Shown here in pieces: positions 8,179 through 15,536 of a DNA stretch of 29,062 nt (positions within the stretch are counted from its first letter, which is position 1; the number at the start of each line of letters is the position of its first letter). This stretch comes from BMS3Bbin07 sp036244995 (GTDB taxonomy: Bacteria; Nitrospirota; Thermodesulfovibrionia; Thermodesulfovibrionales; JdFR-85): the NCBI GenBank assembly GCA_036244995.1, contig BTTF01000017.1, positions 1 through 29,062 of the forward strand. The letters run 5' to 3'. The notes beneath the pieces are model-generated. The model saw nothing but the letters and a program-made list of their open reading frames with translations, searched no databases and was not told the DNA's origin. The position numbers and the translations under genes were made by a program.

Positions 8179-8527
8179 TCTCACCCTCTTTTTTTATCTT
8201 TCGAAGCAGTTCATCTATCTTCGCCCCATATTCAATTGATTCATCCTCGTAAAATTCAAGCGTTGGAAGCACCTTCATCCTTACACGCTTTCGCAGCTCC
8301 GACCTTATAAACCCCTTGGCGGAATTCAGAATTTTAAGTGTGCTCTTTGTTTCGCTTTTCTGAAGGACACTCACATAAACCCTGGCAATCTTCAGATCTT
8401 CCGTGACATCCACCGAGGTGATGGTCAGGAAACCCAGACGAGGATCCTTCACCCTCCTCATGACAATATCGGCAATCTCCTCCCTCATGAGGTCTCCGAT
8501 ACGTTTTGAACGTTTATATGGCAGCAT
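8165..8527 (-). CDS. rbfA: Ribosome-binding factor A
   Basis: A small KH-fold factor that binds the immature 30S subunit and helps 16S rRNA maturation. About 120 residues from the ATG at 8527 (MLPYKRSKRIGDLMREEIADIV). Signature segments include VKDPRLGFLTITSVDVTEDLKIARVYVSVL and ELRKRVRMKVLPTLEFYEDESIEYGAKIDELL. An upstream TTG at 8548 would add seven residues, but those bases contain AAAGGAA placed correctly for the ATG, so the shorter form is preferred. The end overlaps nrnA. Confidence 0.95.
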   Translation of the reverse strand: MLPYKRSKRIGDLMREEIADIVMRRVKDPRLGFLTITSVDVTEDLKIARVYVSVLQKSETKSTLKILNSAKGFIRSELRKRVRMKVLPTLEFYEDESIEYGAKIDELLRKIKKEGESEGS

Positions 8528-8565
8528 AATTTTATATTCCTTTATCAAAGTTAATTGTTTCAGGC

Positions 8566-8841
8566 TTACAGCAACTCCATGTCCATTTTCAGCACCTCAA
8601 GAGAAGCCTCGGAAAGGACCAGGTTTTTAATCTTCTCAAAGGTACTGTAAAGGTGTGAGGTATCATTCGTAACACACACTATCGAGATGGTAGTCCTCTG
8701 CCACAGATTATTGGCATCTTCCGCTACCGAGACATTAAATTTCGCGAGTCTGTCTTTGAGTGAGCGTATTACGAAGCGTTTTGACTTCAGTGAACCAGCC
8801 TCGGGGATAAAAATATCCAGGGTTAAAAGACCAATTATCAT
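8566..8841 (-). CDS. ylxP: DUF503 (YlxP-like) small protein
   Basis: A 91-residue protein of the DUF503/YlxP family, commonly encoded next to infB and rbfA and linked to late ribosome assembly. Typical features are the start MIIGLLTLDIFIPEAGSLKSKR, the following RFVIRSLKDRLAKFNVSVAE block, and an acidic, hydrophobic C-terminal strand. It lies 38 bases upstream of rbfA on the same strand. Its biochemical activity is not established in general, and the symbol follows the family. Confidence 0.85.
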   Translation of the reverse strand: MIIGLLTLDIFIPEAGSLKSKRFVIRSLKDRLAKFNVSVAEDANNLWQRTTISIVCVTNDTSHLYSTFEKIKNLVLSEASLEVLKMDMELL

Positions 8842-8886
8842 TCTTTATGGATTGATTGTTTTGTTCTTCCCCAACTTGGTTGCCGA

Positions 8887-8917
8887 CAGGGATTCAGGCA
8901 TTTCACATGTATCCCTG
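8887..8917 (-). promoter_or_regulatory. Inverted repeat between rpmB and ylxP
   Basis: CAGGGAT (8887-8893) and ATCCCTG (8911-8917) form a perfect seven-base stem with a 17-base loop in the 106-base gap between rpmB and ylxP. No T-run follows on the minus strand, so it is not a simple intrinsic terminator. It could be an mRNA processing, stability or attenuation element, or chance. Confidence 0.3.
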
Positions 8918-8947
8918 CCCCATAGAATCCACAAGATTTCAACCGGG

Positions 8948-9136
8948 TCATATTGCCTTTGTAATCTTGCCGGATCTTATACACCTTGTACATACATAAG
9001 TCTTTTTAGTACCACTATCAGTCACTATCCTTATTCTCTGAAGGTTAGGTTTAAAAACCCTCTTTGTTTTTTTGTTGGAATGACTGACATTATTTCCAAC
9101 TGCACGTATCTTGCCACAAACATAACATATTGCCAT
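8948..9136 (-). CDS. rpmB: Large-subunit ribosomal protein bL28, zinc-ribbon form
   Basis: A 62-residue structural protein of the 50S subunit. MAICYVCGK supplies Cys4 and Cys7, and YVCTRCIRSG supplies Cys49 and Cys52. This is therefore the zinc-binding (C+) version, which some bacteria replace with a cysteine-free paralogue under zinc shortage. The central basic segment NVSHSNKKTKRVFKPNLQRIRI is characteristic of L28. AAGGAGG lies about ten bases before the ATG. It heads the leftward group with ylxP, rbfA, nrnA and truB and is divergent from infB. Confidence 0.97.
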   Translation of the reverse strand: MAICYVCGKIRAVGNNVSHSNKKTKRVFKPNLQRIRIVTDSGTKKTYVCTRCIRSGKITKAI

Positions 9137-9163
9137 CTCGTAATTTCCTCCTTGATCGGGTTC

Positions 9164-9192
9164 TTGTTTGCACTAAAAGGAGTAAATATGAT
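9164..9192 (+). promoter_or_regulatory. Candidate sigma-70 promoter of infB
   Basis: TTGTTT (9164-9169) is followed after 17 bases by TATGAT (9187-9192). The start would be near 9199, giving a leader of about 55 bases before the infB ATG. A second TATGATAAC copy sits 13 bases downstream (9200-9208) and could serve as an alternative -10. The element shares its -10 bases with the rpmB promoter on the other strand. Confidence 0.5.
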
Positions 9193-9216
9193 AACATTTT
9201 ATGATAACTGTGACAA
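9188..9216 (-). promoter_or_regulatory. Candidate sigma-70 promoter of rpmB
   Basis: On the minus strand TTGTCA (9211-9216) is followed after 17 bases by TATCAT (9188-9193), each one mismatch from consensus. Transcription would start near 9181, leaving a leader of about 45 bases before the rpmB ATG at 9136. The -10 overlaps the -10 of the opposing infB promoter. Confidence 0.6.
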
Positions 9217-9253
9217 GTCCTGTTTATAGCAGTGTCAGAAAAGGGAGATATTG

Positions 9254-11536
9254 ATGGAGAAGACAAGAGTTTACGAACTTGCCAAAAGGCTGGGAGTAAA
9301 GAATAAAGATATACTTGATGAATTAAAGAAGATGGGAGTTGACGGGAAAACCCACTCTTCAAATATTGATACAGACATTGCAGGTAAAGTGGAAGCATTA
9401 TTTGCAAAAGGCTTGAAAGGTACCGGGAAGGGAACAGAAAAAGCGGACACACCGGTACAACAGAAGACTCAAAGCCGCCAAAAAGCTGAGAAAGGACTAA
9501 AAACCGGGAAGAAGACAGAGGCGGCTATACCTGCATCTGCTGTCGGGAGTGAGGAGACCGTGCCCCCTGACAGCCTTAAAAAAGAGGCAACTGATCAGAA
9601 GGCGGATACAACAAAAAGAAAGAGCATGCAGCGGGCATTTCAGGCTATAAGAAAGATTGAACCCAAGAAATGGCTTGACTCAAAGAGTGGAAAGAGGGCT
9701 GGAAGGGGAAGATTTGTTAATCATGGCAGGGCACAACATGCTGCCACTCAAACCCAGCATATCTCAACGGCAGCTCCCAGAAAAAAGGCGCTAAAGATGC
9801 CTGAAGGCGCCACTGTCAAGGAATTTGCAGAACTGATAGGCCAGAAGGTCTCCGAGGTCATAAAAAAGTTCATGGAACTTGGGACAATGGTCACTATAAA
9901 CCAGCCCGTAGATCTGGATACAGCCATACTCATTGCCGACGGTCTCGGGATCAAATTAGAGTCAGCCCCTCTGGAAAATGAAAGGGTGGAAATCGAGAAG
10001 GTTGAGGAACGGCCTGAAGACCTGTCGCCAAGAGCCCCGGTTGTGACTGTAATGGGTCATGTTGACCACGGAAAAACATCGCTCCTTGACGCAATTCGAA
10101 AGACACGCGTTACCGAGACCGAATCAGGCGGGATAACCCAACACATCGGTGCATACAAGGTAAGGCTTAAAGACAGGGATATAGTGTTCCTGGATACTCC
10201 CGGTCATGAGGCATTTACAACCATGAGGGCCAGGGGTGCACAGGCCACGGATATAGTTATTCTGGTAGTTGCCGCTGATGACGGGGTCATGCCCCAGACA
10301 GTGGAGGCCATCAACCACGCAAAGGCTGCCGGTGTTCCCATTATTGCGGCAGTGAACAAGATTGACAAACCCGATGCAAACCCCCAGAAGGTAAGGAGTG
10401 AGCTGGCTGAATACGATATCGTTCCCGAAGAATGGGGAGGGAAGAATATCTTTGTGGATGTATCTGCAAAAAACGGGATTGGAATAGACGAGCTGCTGGA
10501 GATGATACTGCTTCAGGCTGAAATAATGGAGCTGAAGGCAAACCACGAAAGACCTGCAAGGGGAGTAATCATAGAGTCCAGGCTCGACAAAGGCAGAGGC
10601 CCTGTTGCAACCGTCCTTGTGCAGTTGGGAACACTGAAAATTGGAGATGCCTTTGTCTCGGGAAAATCCTACGGCAAGGTCAGGGCGCTTATCAATGACA
10701 GGGGAAAGAGAGTTACTGAGAGCATACCTTCAACACCTGTTGAGGTAATCGGGTTTTCAGAGGTTCCCCAGGCCGGTGACCACTTTGTTGTAGTGGAAGA
10801 TGAAAAGAAGGCCAGGCAGATAGCAATGGCCAGGCTTCACAAGGAAAGGCTGGCAGAGATGGCCAGGGCAAAGAAGGTTAAACTCGATGAACTTTACTCG
10901 CAGATCAAGGAAGGGGAGATAAAGGAGTTAAACATAATTATCAAGGCCGATGTACAGGGTTCTGTTGAGGCCATCAGGGAATCCCTTGAGAAAATCACCC
11001 ACCCCGAGGTCAAGGTGAGGGTGATACACACGGCTGTCGGAGGAATTAACGAGTCCGACGTAATGCTGGCCTCTGCATCCAATGCCATTATAATAGGCTT
11101 CAACGTCAGGCCCGAATCAAAGGCAGCACAGGCCGCTGAAAAAGAGAATGTTGATATCAGACTTTATACAGTAATATATGAGGCCATTGAGGATGTAAAG
11201 AAGGCACTTGAGGGTCTCCTTGAACCAACCTTAAGGGAAAAGATTATCGGCAGGGCCGAGGTGAGAGAGGTCTTCACAATCTCCCATATCGGCACAGTGG
11301 CTGGTTGTTATGTACTTGAGGGTACCATGCAGAGGGCAAGTGACGGCGTAAGGGTTATCAGGGATAATATAGTCATCTATCAGGGAAAGATAGCCGCTAT
11401 TAAAAGGTTCAAGGAGGATGTAAAAGAGGTTCAGACCGGATACGAGTGCGGTATTACGATTGAGAAATTCAATGACATCAAGGTTGGAGACATACTGGAA
11501 AACTTCATAATTGAAAAAATCGCCGGAAAACTCTGA
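9254..11536 (+). CDS. infB: Translation initiation factor IF-2
   Basis: The GTPase that places initiator tRNA on the 30S subunit; about 760 residues. The N-terminal IF2_N domain (VYELAKRLGVKNKDILDELKKMG) is followed by a Lys/Ala-rich linker and a second IF2_N-like domain (about 180-230). The G domain shows G1 GHVDHGKTS at 268-276, then GGITQHIG, DTPGHEAF, NKIDKPDANP and SAKNGIGI. Domains II, III and IV follow, ending near IIEKIAGKL. A TTG at 9251 precedes the ATG directly. I choose the ATG because AAGGGAGA is spaced six bases from it. infB is usually followed by ylxP-rbfA-truB on the same strand; here those genes point the other way. Confidence 0.98.
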   Translation: MEKTRVYELAKRLGVKNKDILDELKKMGVDGKTHSSNIDTDIAGKVEALFAKGLKGTGKGTEKADTPVQQKTQSRQKAEKGLKTGKKTEAAIPASAVGSEETVPPDSLKKEATDQKADTTKRKSMQRAFQAIRKIEPKKWLDSKSGKRAGRGRFVNHGRAQHAATQTQHISTAAPRKKALKMPEGATVKEFAELIGQKVSEVIKKFMELGTMVTINQPVDLDTAILIADGLGIKLESAPLENERVEIEKVEERPEDLSPRAPVVTVMGHVDHGKTSLLDAIRKTRVTETESGGITQHIGAYKVRLKDRDIVFLDTPGHEAFTTMRARGAQATDIVILVVAADDGVMPQTVEAINHAKAAGVPIIAAVNKIDKPDANPQKVRSELAEYDIVPEEWGGKNIFVDVSAKNGIGIDELLEMILLQAEIMELKANHERPARGVIIESRLDKGRGPVATVLVQLGTLKIGDAFVSGKSYGKVRALINDRGKRVTESIPSTPVEVIGFSEVPQAGDHFVVVEDEKKARQIAMARLHKERLAEMARAKKVKLDELYSQIKEGEIKELNIIIKADVQGSVEAIRESLEKITHPEVKVRVIHTAVGGINESDVMLASASNAIIIGFNVRPESKAAQAAEKENVDIRLYTVIYEAIEDVKKALEGLLEPTLREKIIGRAEVREVFTISHIGTVAGCYVLEGTMQRASDGVRVIRDNIVIYQGKIAAIKRFKEDVKEVQTGYECGITIEKFNDIKVGDILENFIIEKIAGKL

Positions 11537-11571
11537 CATTAAAACCGCCGGACCGGCCTTGACTGTTTCAG

Positions 11572-12009
11572 ATGAAATCCATAACTACCGAGCTTTCAGA
11601 CATTATAAAAGACCTTGGCCTTTATGAAGAATTCAGGCTCGAATTTTTAAGGAAAGACTTCAGGAAAATATTCCCTCCCCCCATGGGCGAACACCTGTAC
11701 CCCTCAACACTGAAAAGGGGACAATTACTCATCATTGTTGACTCCCACGTATGGCTTAATGAAATAAGACTCCATAAAGAAGAGATGAGAAAGCGTCTCT
11801 CCAGGTATGGCATTGAGTCAATCAGGTTCAAACTCGGAAGGGTATTCAAAAAGAAGATGGGCAGGCCCGCACCTGTTGCAGCCCCCGGCAATATACCTGA
11901 AGAGCTGATTGATGACATTACCCTCAAAATAAAGGACCCCCATATACGGGAGTCCTTGTTAAATGCAATCAGATCATCCATGCAACGGCATCCCAAAAGG
12001 ATTTTTTAG
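11572..12009 (+). CDS. DUF721 / DciA-like protein
   Basis: A 145-residue protein of the DUF721 family, whose studied member DciA helps load or run the replicative helicase DnaB. The family core is visible: LKRGQLLIIVDSHVWLNEIRLHKEEMRKRLSRYGIESIRFKLGRVF, with the conserved Val-Asp-Ser, aromatic Trp and the long helix after it (about residues 49-95). The usual aW-x-x-IVG start of the domain is degenerate here. No clear ribosome site precedes the ATG, 35 bases after the infB stop, so it may rely on infB transcription and reinitiation. Its TAG stop lies inside the left terminal repeat of the miniature element. Whether it acts in replication here is inference. Confidence 0.75.
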   Translation: MKSITTELSDIIKDLGLYEEFRLEFLRKDFRKIFPPPMGEHLYPSTLKRGQLLIIVDSHVWLNEIRLHKEEMRKRLSRYGIESIRFKLGRVFKKKMGRPAPVAAPGNIPEELIDDITLKIKDPHIRESLLNAIRSSMQRHPKRIF

Positions 12010-12142
12010 AGTCTGTGTATAAAGTCGAATAGGTGCCGTTTTTCTGTCATTCCGGCTTGTCCGGAATCGTTTTTTAAGAAGGATTCCCGACTCGCTTCAC
12101 TTGCGGGAATGACAAATGACTGTAGTTTATACACAGACTCTA
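12007..12142. mobile_element. 136-bp MITE-like element with 17-bp terminal inverted repeats
   Basis: TAGAGTCTGTGTATAAA (12007-12023) is repeated as a perfect inverted copy at 12126-12142. The GAGTCTGTGT core resembles ends of IS256-family elements (from memory, not searched). If the true ends are the AGTCTGTG pairs, the flanking 8-mers TTTTTTAG (12002-12009) and CTATTTAG (12140-12147) match at 6 of 8 positions, a possible decayed target duplication. Inside are two hairpins: ATTCCGG/CCGGAAT (12049-12067) and ATTCCCG/CGGGAAT near 12083-12110. These are bracketed by TGTCATTCC (12045) and GGAATGACA (ending 12114). There is no coding potential. It sits in the gap where infB-dciA and tig-clpP-clpX converge. 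Confidence 0.7.
12049..12075 (+). terminator. Intrinsic terminator for infB-DUF721
   Basis: ATTCCGG, loop CTTGT, CCGGAAT form a perfect seven-base stem directly followed by CG and six T residues (12070-12075). This is a canonical rho-independent terminator on the plus strand, 40 bases after the DUF721 stop. It is built from the interior of the miniature element. Confidence 0.75.
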
Positions 12143-12161
12143 TTTAGAGCCATCAAGTGGA

Positions 12162-13388
12162 TTACGCTGTCTTTTCATAAATCAGGATCGGCCTTTCCTG
12201 ACGTGTAACAACCTCTTCATTAATCACGCATTCTCTTATCTCTTTCCGTGACGGAATCTCATACATCACCTCAAGCATTATCTCCTCAAGGATGGCACGC
12301 AGTCCCCTTGCCCCGGTCTTCCGCTTTATCGCCTTCCTTGCAATGGCGCGCAGGGCCCCCTCACTAAAGCGCAATTTCACGTTATCTATGGACAGCAATC
12401 TTTCGTACTGTTTTGTAAGGGCGTTCTTCGGCTCAACAAGTATCCTGACAAGTGCCGATTCATTCAGCTCACCCAGAGTGGTAACTACAGGAAGCCTTCC
12501 GACAAACTCGGGGATCATCCCGTACCTTACAAGGTCCCCTGGCTCCACAATGCTGAGGATGTTCCCTATCTTTCTCTTTGCAGTAGTATCGGCGCCAAAA
12601 CCAACGGTTCTCTTTCCTATCCTCTTCTCGATAATCTCTTCAAGCCCGACAAAGGCGCCGCCGCAGATGAAGAGGATGCCGGTTGTATCTACCGGGATAT
12701 ACTCCTGCTGCGGGTGTTTCCTTCCACCCTGGGGCGGAATATTCGCTACCGTGCCTTCAACAATCTTCAGAAGGGCCTGCTGAACTCCCTCTCCCGAGAC
12801 ATCCCTTGTAATGGAGGGACTGTCGGCCTTTCTGCTTATCTTGTCAATCTCGTCTATATAGATTATTCCCCTCTGGGCCCTCTCAACATCATAATTGGCT
12901 GCCTGAAGCAGTTTAAGAATGATATTCTCCACATCCTCACCAACATAGCCGGCCTCTGTGAGGGTTGTGGCATCCGCAATAGTGAAAGGCACATCGAGTA
13001 TCCGGGCGAGTGTCTGTGCAAGAAGCGTCTTACCGGTCCCGGTCGGACCTATAAGGAGGATATTGCTCTTCTGAATCTCCACATCCTTCTTGACCGGATG
13101 GTGAATCCTCTTATAATGGTTATGAACCGCAACCGAGAGTGTTTTTTTTGCCTTCTCCTGACCGATTACATACTCATCCAGCGCCTTGTGTATCTCCATA
13201 GGTGTGGGCAGTTCCGGAAACGGGAGTCCTTCATTGAGAGTCTCCATCTCTTCGGCAAGTATCTCGTCACAGAGTTCCACACATTCGTCACAGATATAAA
13301 CCGTGGGCCCGGCAATGAGCTTCTTCACCTCACTCTGGGTTTTACCACAGAAAGAACACTGCAACTTATCTTCTTCCTTTTTAGACAT
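12162..13388 (-). CDS. clpX: ATP-dependent protease unfoldase ClpX
   Basis: The AAA+ unfoldase that feeds substrates to ClpP; 408 residues. The N-terminal zinc-binding domain has Cys11, Cys14, Cys33 and Cys36. Walker A is GPTGTGKT at 114-121, the pore-1 loop GYVG is at 147-150, and Walker B IIYIDE is at 175-180. The GRKHPQQEYI loop and C-terminal sensor region KRKTGARGLRAILEEIMLEVMYE are present. All functional residues expected of an active enzyme are visible. GGAGG precedes the ATG closely. It is 73 bases downstream of clpP in the tig-clpP-clpX order. Confidence 0.98.
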   Translation of the reverse strand: MSKKEEDKLQCSFCGKTQSEVKKLIAGPTVYICDECVELCDEILAEEMETLNEGLPFPELPTPMEIHKALDEYVIGQEKAKKTLSVAVHNHYKRIHHPVKKDVEIQKSNILLIGPTGTGKTLLAQTLARILDVPFTIADATTLTEAGYVGEDVENIILKLLQAANYDVERAQRGIIYIDEIDKISRKADSPSITRDVSGEGVQQALLKIVEGTVANIPPQGGRKHPQQEYIPVDTTGILFICGGAFVGLEEIIEKRIGKRTVGFGADTTAKRKIGNILSIVEPGDLVRYGMIPEFVGRLPVVTTLGELNESALVRILVEPKNALTKQYERLLSIDNVKLRFSEGALRAIARKAIKRKTGARGLRAILEEIMLEVMYEIPSRKEIRECVINEEVVTRQERPILIYEKTA

Positions 13389-13461
13389 CCTGTAGCCTCC
13401 TGTCAGCCGTTACCGGCTAATCCTTCCTGGTTCTAAAATAAATATACAACTAACGTATATA

Positions 13462-14064
13462 TTACTCCTCTTCTTTTTCTTTCTTGACGGTATAGATTAC
13501 ATCATCAACAAGCCCGTACTCCTTTGCCTCTTCTGCCGACATGAAAAAGTCCCTGTCCGTGTCTGCCTGAATCTTGTCATAAGGCTGGGATGTATGATTC
13601 GCAAGGATTCCGTTCAGCGTCTCCTTCATTTTGAGAATCTCCCTTGCATGAATCTCTATATCAGTGGCCTGTCCCTGAAAACCACCCATCGGCTGATGTA
13701 TCATTATCCTCGAATGGGGGAGTGCAAACCTCTTTGACTTTGCCCCTGCCGACAGAAGCAACGCCCCCATGCTCGCCGCCTGTCCAAGGCAATAGGTGGC
13801 AATATCAGGCTTCACATACTGCATGGTATCATAGATGGCAAGTCCTGAGGAGACAACGCCACCCGGGGAATTGACATAGACATGGATATCCTTCTCAGGG
13901 TCATCAGTCTGAAGGAACAGAAGCTGCGCAATCACTGTATTGGCCACATGATCATCTATCGACGTGCCGATAAAGATTATCCTGTCCTTCAACAGTCTTG
14001 AATAGATATCATAGGCCCTCTCCGTCCTTCCCGTCTGTTCTATTACAATAGGAATCAAACTCAT
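13462..14064 (-). CDS. clpP: ATP-dependent Clp protease proteolytic subunit
   Basis: The tetradecameric serine protease partner of ClpX; 200 residues. MSLIPIVIEQTGRTERAYDIYSRLL is the usual start. The catalytic triad is Ser98 (in GQAASMGALLLSAG), His123 (in SRIMIHQP) and Asp172 (in DTDRDFFMSAEEA). The oxyanion glycine region VNSPGGVVSSGLAIYDTM is intact. It is encoded between tig and clpX on the same strand, and a purine-rich GAGGAGA site lies upstream of the ATG. Confidence 0.98.
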   Translation of the reverse strand: MSLIPIVIEQTGRTERAYDIYSRLLKDRIIFIGTSIDDHVANTVIAQLLFLQTDDPEKDIHVYVNSPGGVVSSGLAIYDTMQYVKPDIATYCLGQAASMGALLLSAGAKSKRFALPHSRIMIHQPMGGFQGQATDIEIHAREILKMKETLNGILANHTSQPYDKIQADTDRDFFMSAEEAKEYGLVDDVIYTVKKEKEEE

Positions 14065-14143
14065 CTTCTTTACTCTCCTCTTTTGGTTTAAAGTCAGTGT
14101 CAGCAGATTAGTGCCGGTCTTCTACTTTTAATTTATACGGATA

Positions 14144-15427
14144 TTACTCACTATCACCGGTCTTTGCATCACCGGTCTCAACCTTATCACTCTTACCTGC
14201 TTCCCCGACAGCTTTTTGAAATACAATGTCAAGGGCCTTCTCCCTGACAATATTCTGCCTGAATTCACCCATGGCGCCCTCATTCTTGAGATACAAGTCT
14301 ACGAAATTCTCCGGGCTGAGATACATGCTGTTTGCTATCTCAACTATTCTTTTTTTCATCTCGTCATCTGTAACTTCCACCTTCTCCTTCTCTGCAATCA
14401 CATCAAGGAGTATATTGGCCTTGACATTCCTGACGGCCTGCTCTTTCAGATCCTCCCTCGCCTTTTCAACATCGAGTTCCGGGTCCTTCTTCTTCTCTTC
14501 AGCAACGAGCGCATTAAGCTCCGACTCAAGGAGTGTCTCGGGGATATCAAACTCATTGTCCTTCACAAGCTGTTCAATAAGCTCGGCCTTCTGCCTGTTC
14601 TCGGACATCTCTTTCTTTACATTCTCAAGAGACTCCCTGACAGCTTCCTTCAGTTTTTCCAGGTCTTCATATCCAAGGTCCCTGGCAAATTCATCGTTCA
14701 GATCAGCCTTTTTTAATCTCTTCACCTCATTAATGCTCCCTTTAAGGGTAAGGGTCTTGCCGCAGAAATTCTTATTCACATAATCATCGGGAAAGCTTGC
14801 TGTGACCTCAAAGGGCTCCCCCGACTTCCTGCCTTTTAATGCCTCGGATATCTCCCGGGGAATGATATCACTGCCGATCTTGATAAACTGGCCTGTAACC
14901 TTCTGGTCCTCCTCGACAACCTCATAATCAACCACCACCAGGTCTCCATCAGAGATTGTATCATCAACCACTTCATAAGTGGATTTCTCTGTCAGCAGAC
15001 GCCTGGTGGTCTCCTCCACTTCCTCATCAGTTACATCAACAGTCTCTTCTTTTACAGTATACCCCTCATACTTCAGGTCCTTTATCTCCGGAAGAAACTC
15101 CACTGTAAAAGTCATCTTCAAGGGTGTTTTCCTCTTGAAATCGTACTCTTCAAAAACCGGGGCTGCAACAGGAAAGAGGGCCTCCTCCTTGATCGCCATA
15201 ACGTAATACTCCGGAATCAACCGCTCAATCACGTCCATCTCCACGTCTTTCCCGTATCTCCTCTCAAGCAGGGAAAGCGGCACCTTGCCGGGCCTGAATC
15301 CGGGGATTTTCGTGGTCCTGCCAAGATTCCTGAGTGCCTCTTCTATCTTGTGCTCAAGAACATCAACAGGTATCTCTACAACAAATTTCTTTTTAGTGGG
15401 ATTAATATCCTCAACAGTCTTCTGCAT
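14144..15427 (-). CDS. tig: Trigger factor
   Basis: A ribosome-bound chaperone and peptidyl-prolyl isomerase; about 427 residues. The N-terminal ribosome-binding domain has the signature PGFRPGKVPLSLLERRYG near residues 42-59. A middle FKBP-like domain (about 150-240) and a long helical C-terminal substrate-binding domain follow. The tail (KSDKVETGDAKTGDSE) is hydrophilic and low in complexity. The ATG at 15427 is chosen because GCAGGAGGT sits three bases upstream; an in-frame TTG at 15445 is less likely. It opens the tig-clpP-clpX group, the order seen in many bacteria, coupling folding and degradation. Confidence 0.96.
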   Translation of the reverse strand: MQKTVEDINPTKKKFVVEIPVDVLEHKIEEALRNLGRTTKIPGFRPGKVPLSLLERRYGKDVEMDVIERLIPEYYVMAIKEEALFPVAAPVFEEYDFKRKTPLKMTFTVEFLPEIKDLKYEGYTVKEETVDVTDEEVEETTRRLLTEKSTYEVVDDTISDGDLVVVDYEVVEEDQKVTGQFIKIGSDIIPREISEALKGRKSGEPFEVTASFPDDYVNKNFCGKTLTLKGSINEVKRLKKADLNDEFARDLGYEDLEKLKEAVRESLENVKKEMSENRQKAELIEQLVKDNEFDIPETLLESELNALVAEEKKKDPELDVEKAREDLKEQAVRNVKANILLDVIAEKEKVEVTDDEMKKRIVEIANSMYLSPENFVDLYLKNEGAMGEFRQNIVREKALDIVFQKAVGEAGKSDKVETGDAKTGDSE

Positions 15428-15459
15428 CTTACCTCCTGCAAACAATATTTTATCTCTTA

Positions 15460-15488
15460 ATTTAAAAATATGCGGGTATATTTGTCAA
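15460..15488 (-). promoter_or_regulatory. Candidate promoter of tig-clpP-clpX
   Basis: On the minus strand a perfect TTGACA (15483-15488) is separated by 17 bases from TTAAAT (15460-15465). Transcription would start near 15453, about 26 bases before the tig ATG, in an AT-rich gap between the EF-G-like gene and tig. Confidence 0.6.
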
Positions 15489-15536
15489 TTTAAGGAGGGC
15501 CTTCAAAAAGCATTCGCCTGCGGGCCGTACTGCCTT

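Noticed and set aside
12714..13436. Plus-strand 240-codon frame opposite clpX
   Set aside because: It is antisense to a complete, motif-perfect clpX and has no ribosome site or recognisable domain.
13389..13461. AGCCG-GTAA-CGGCT hairpin between clpP and clpX as a terminator
   Set aside because: The stem is only five pairs, it has no T-run, and it lies just before the clpX ribosome site, where termination would not be expected.
14216..14783. Overlapping plus-strand hydrophobic frames opposite tig
   Set aside because: The Leu/Phe/Ser-rich translations mirror the Lys/Glu-rich helices of trigger factor.
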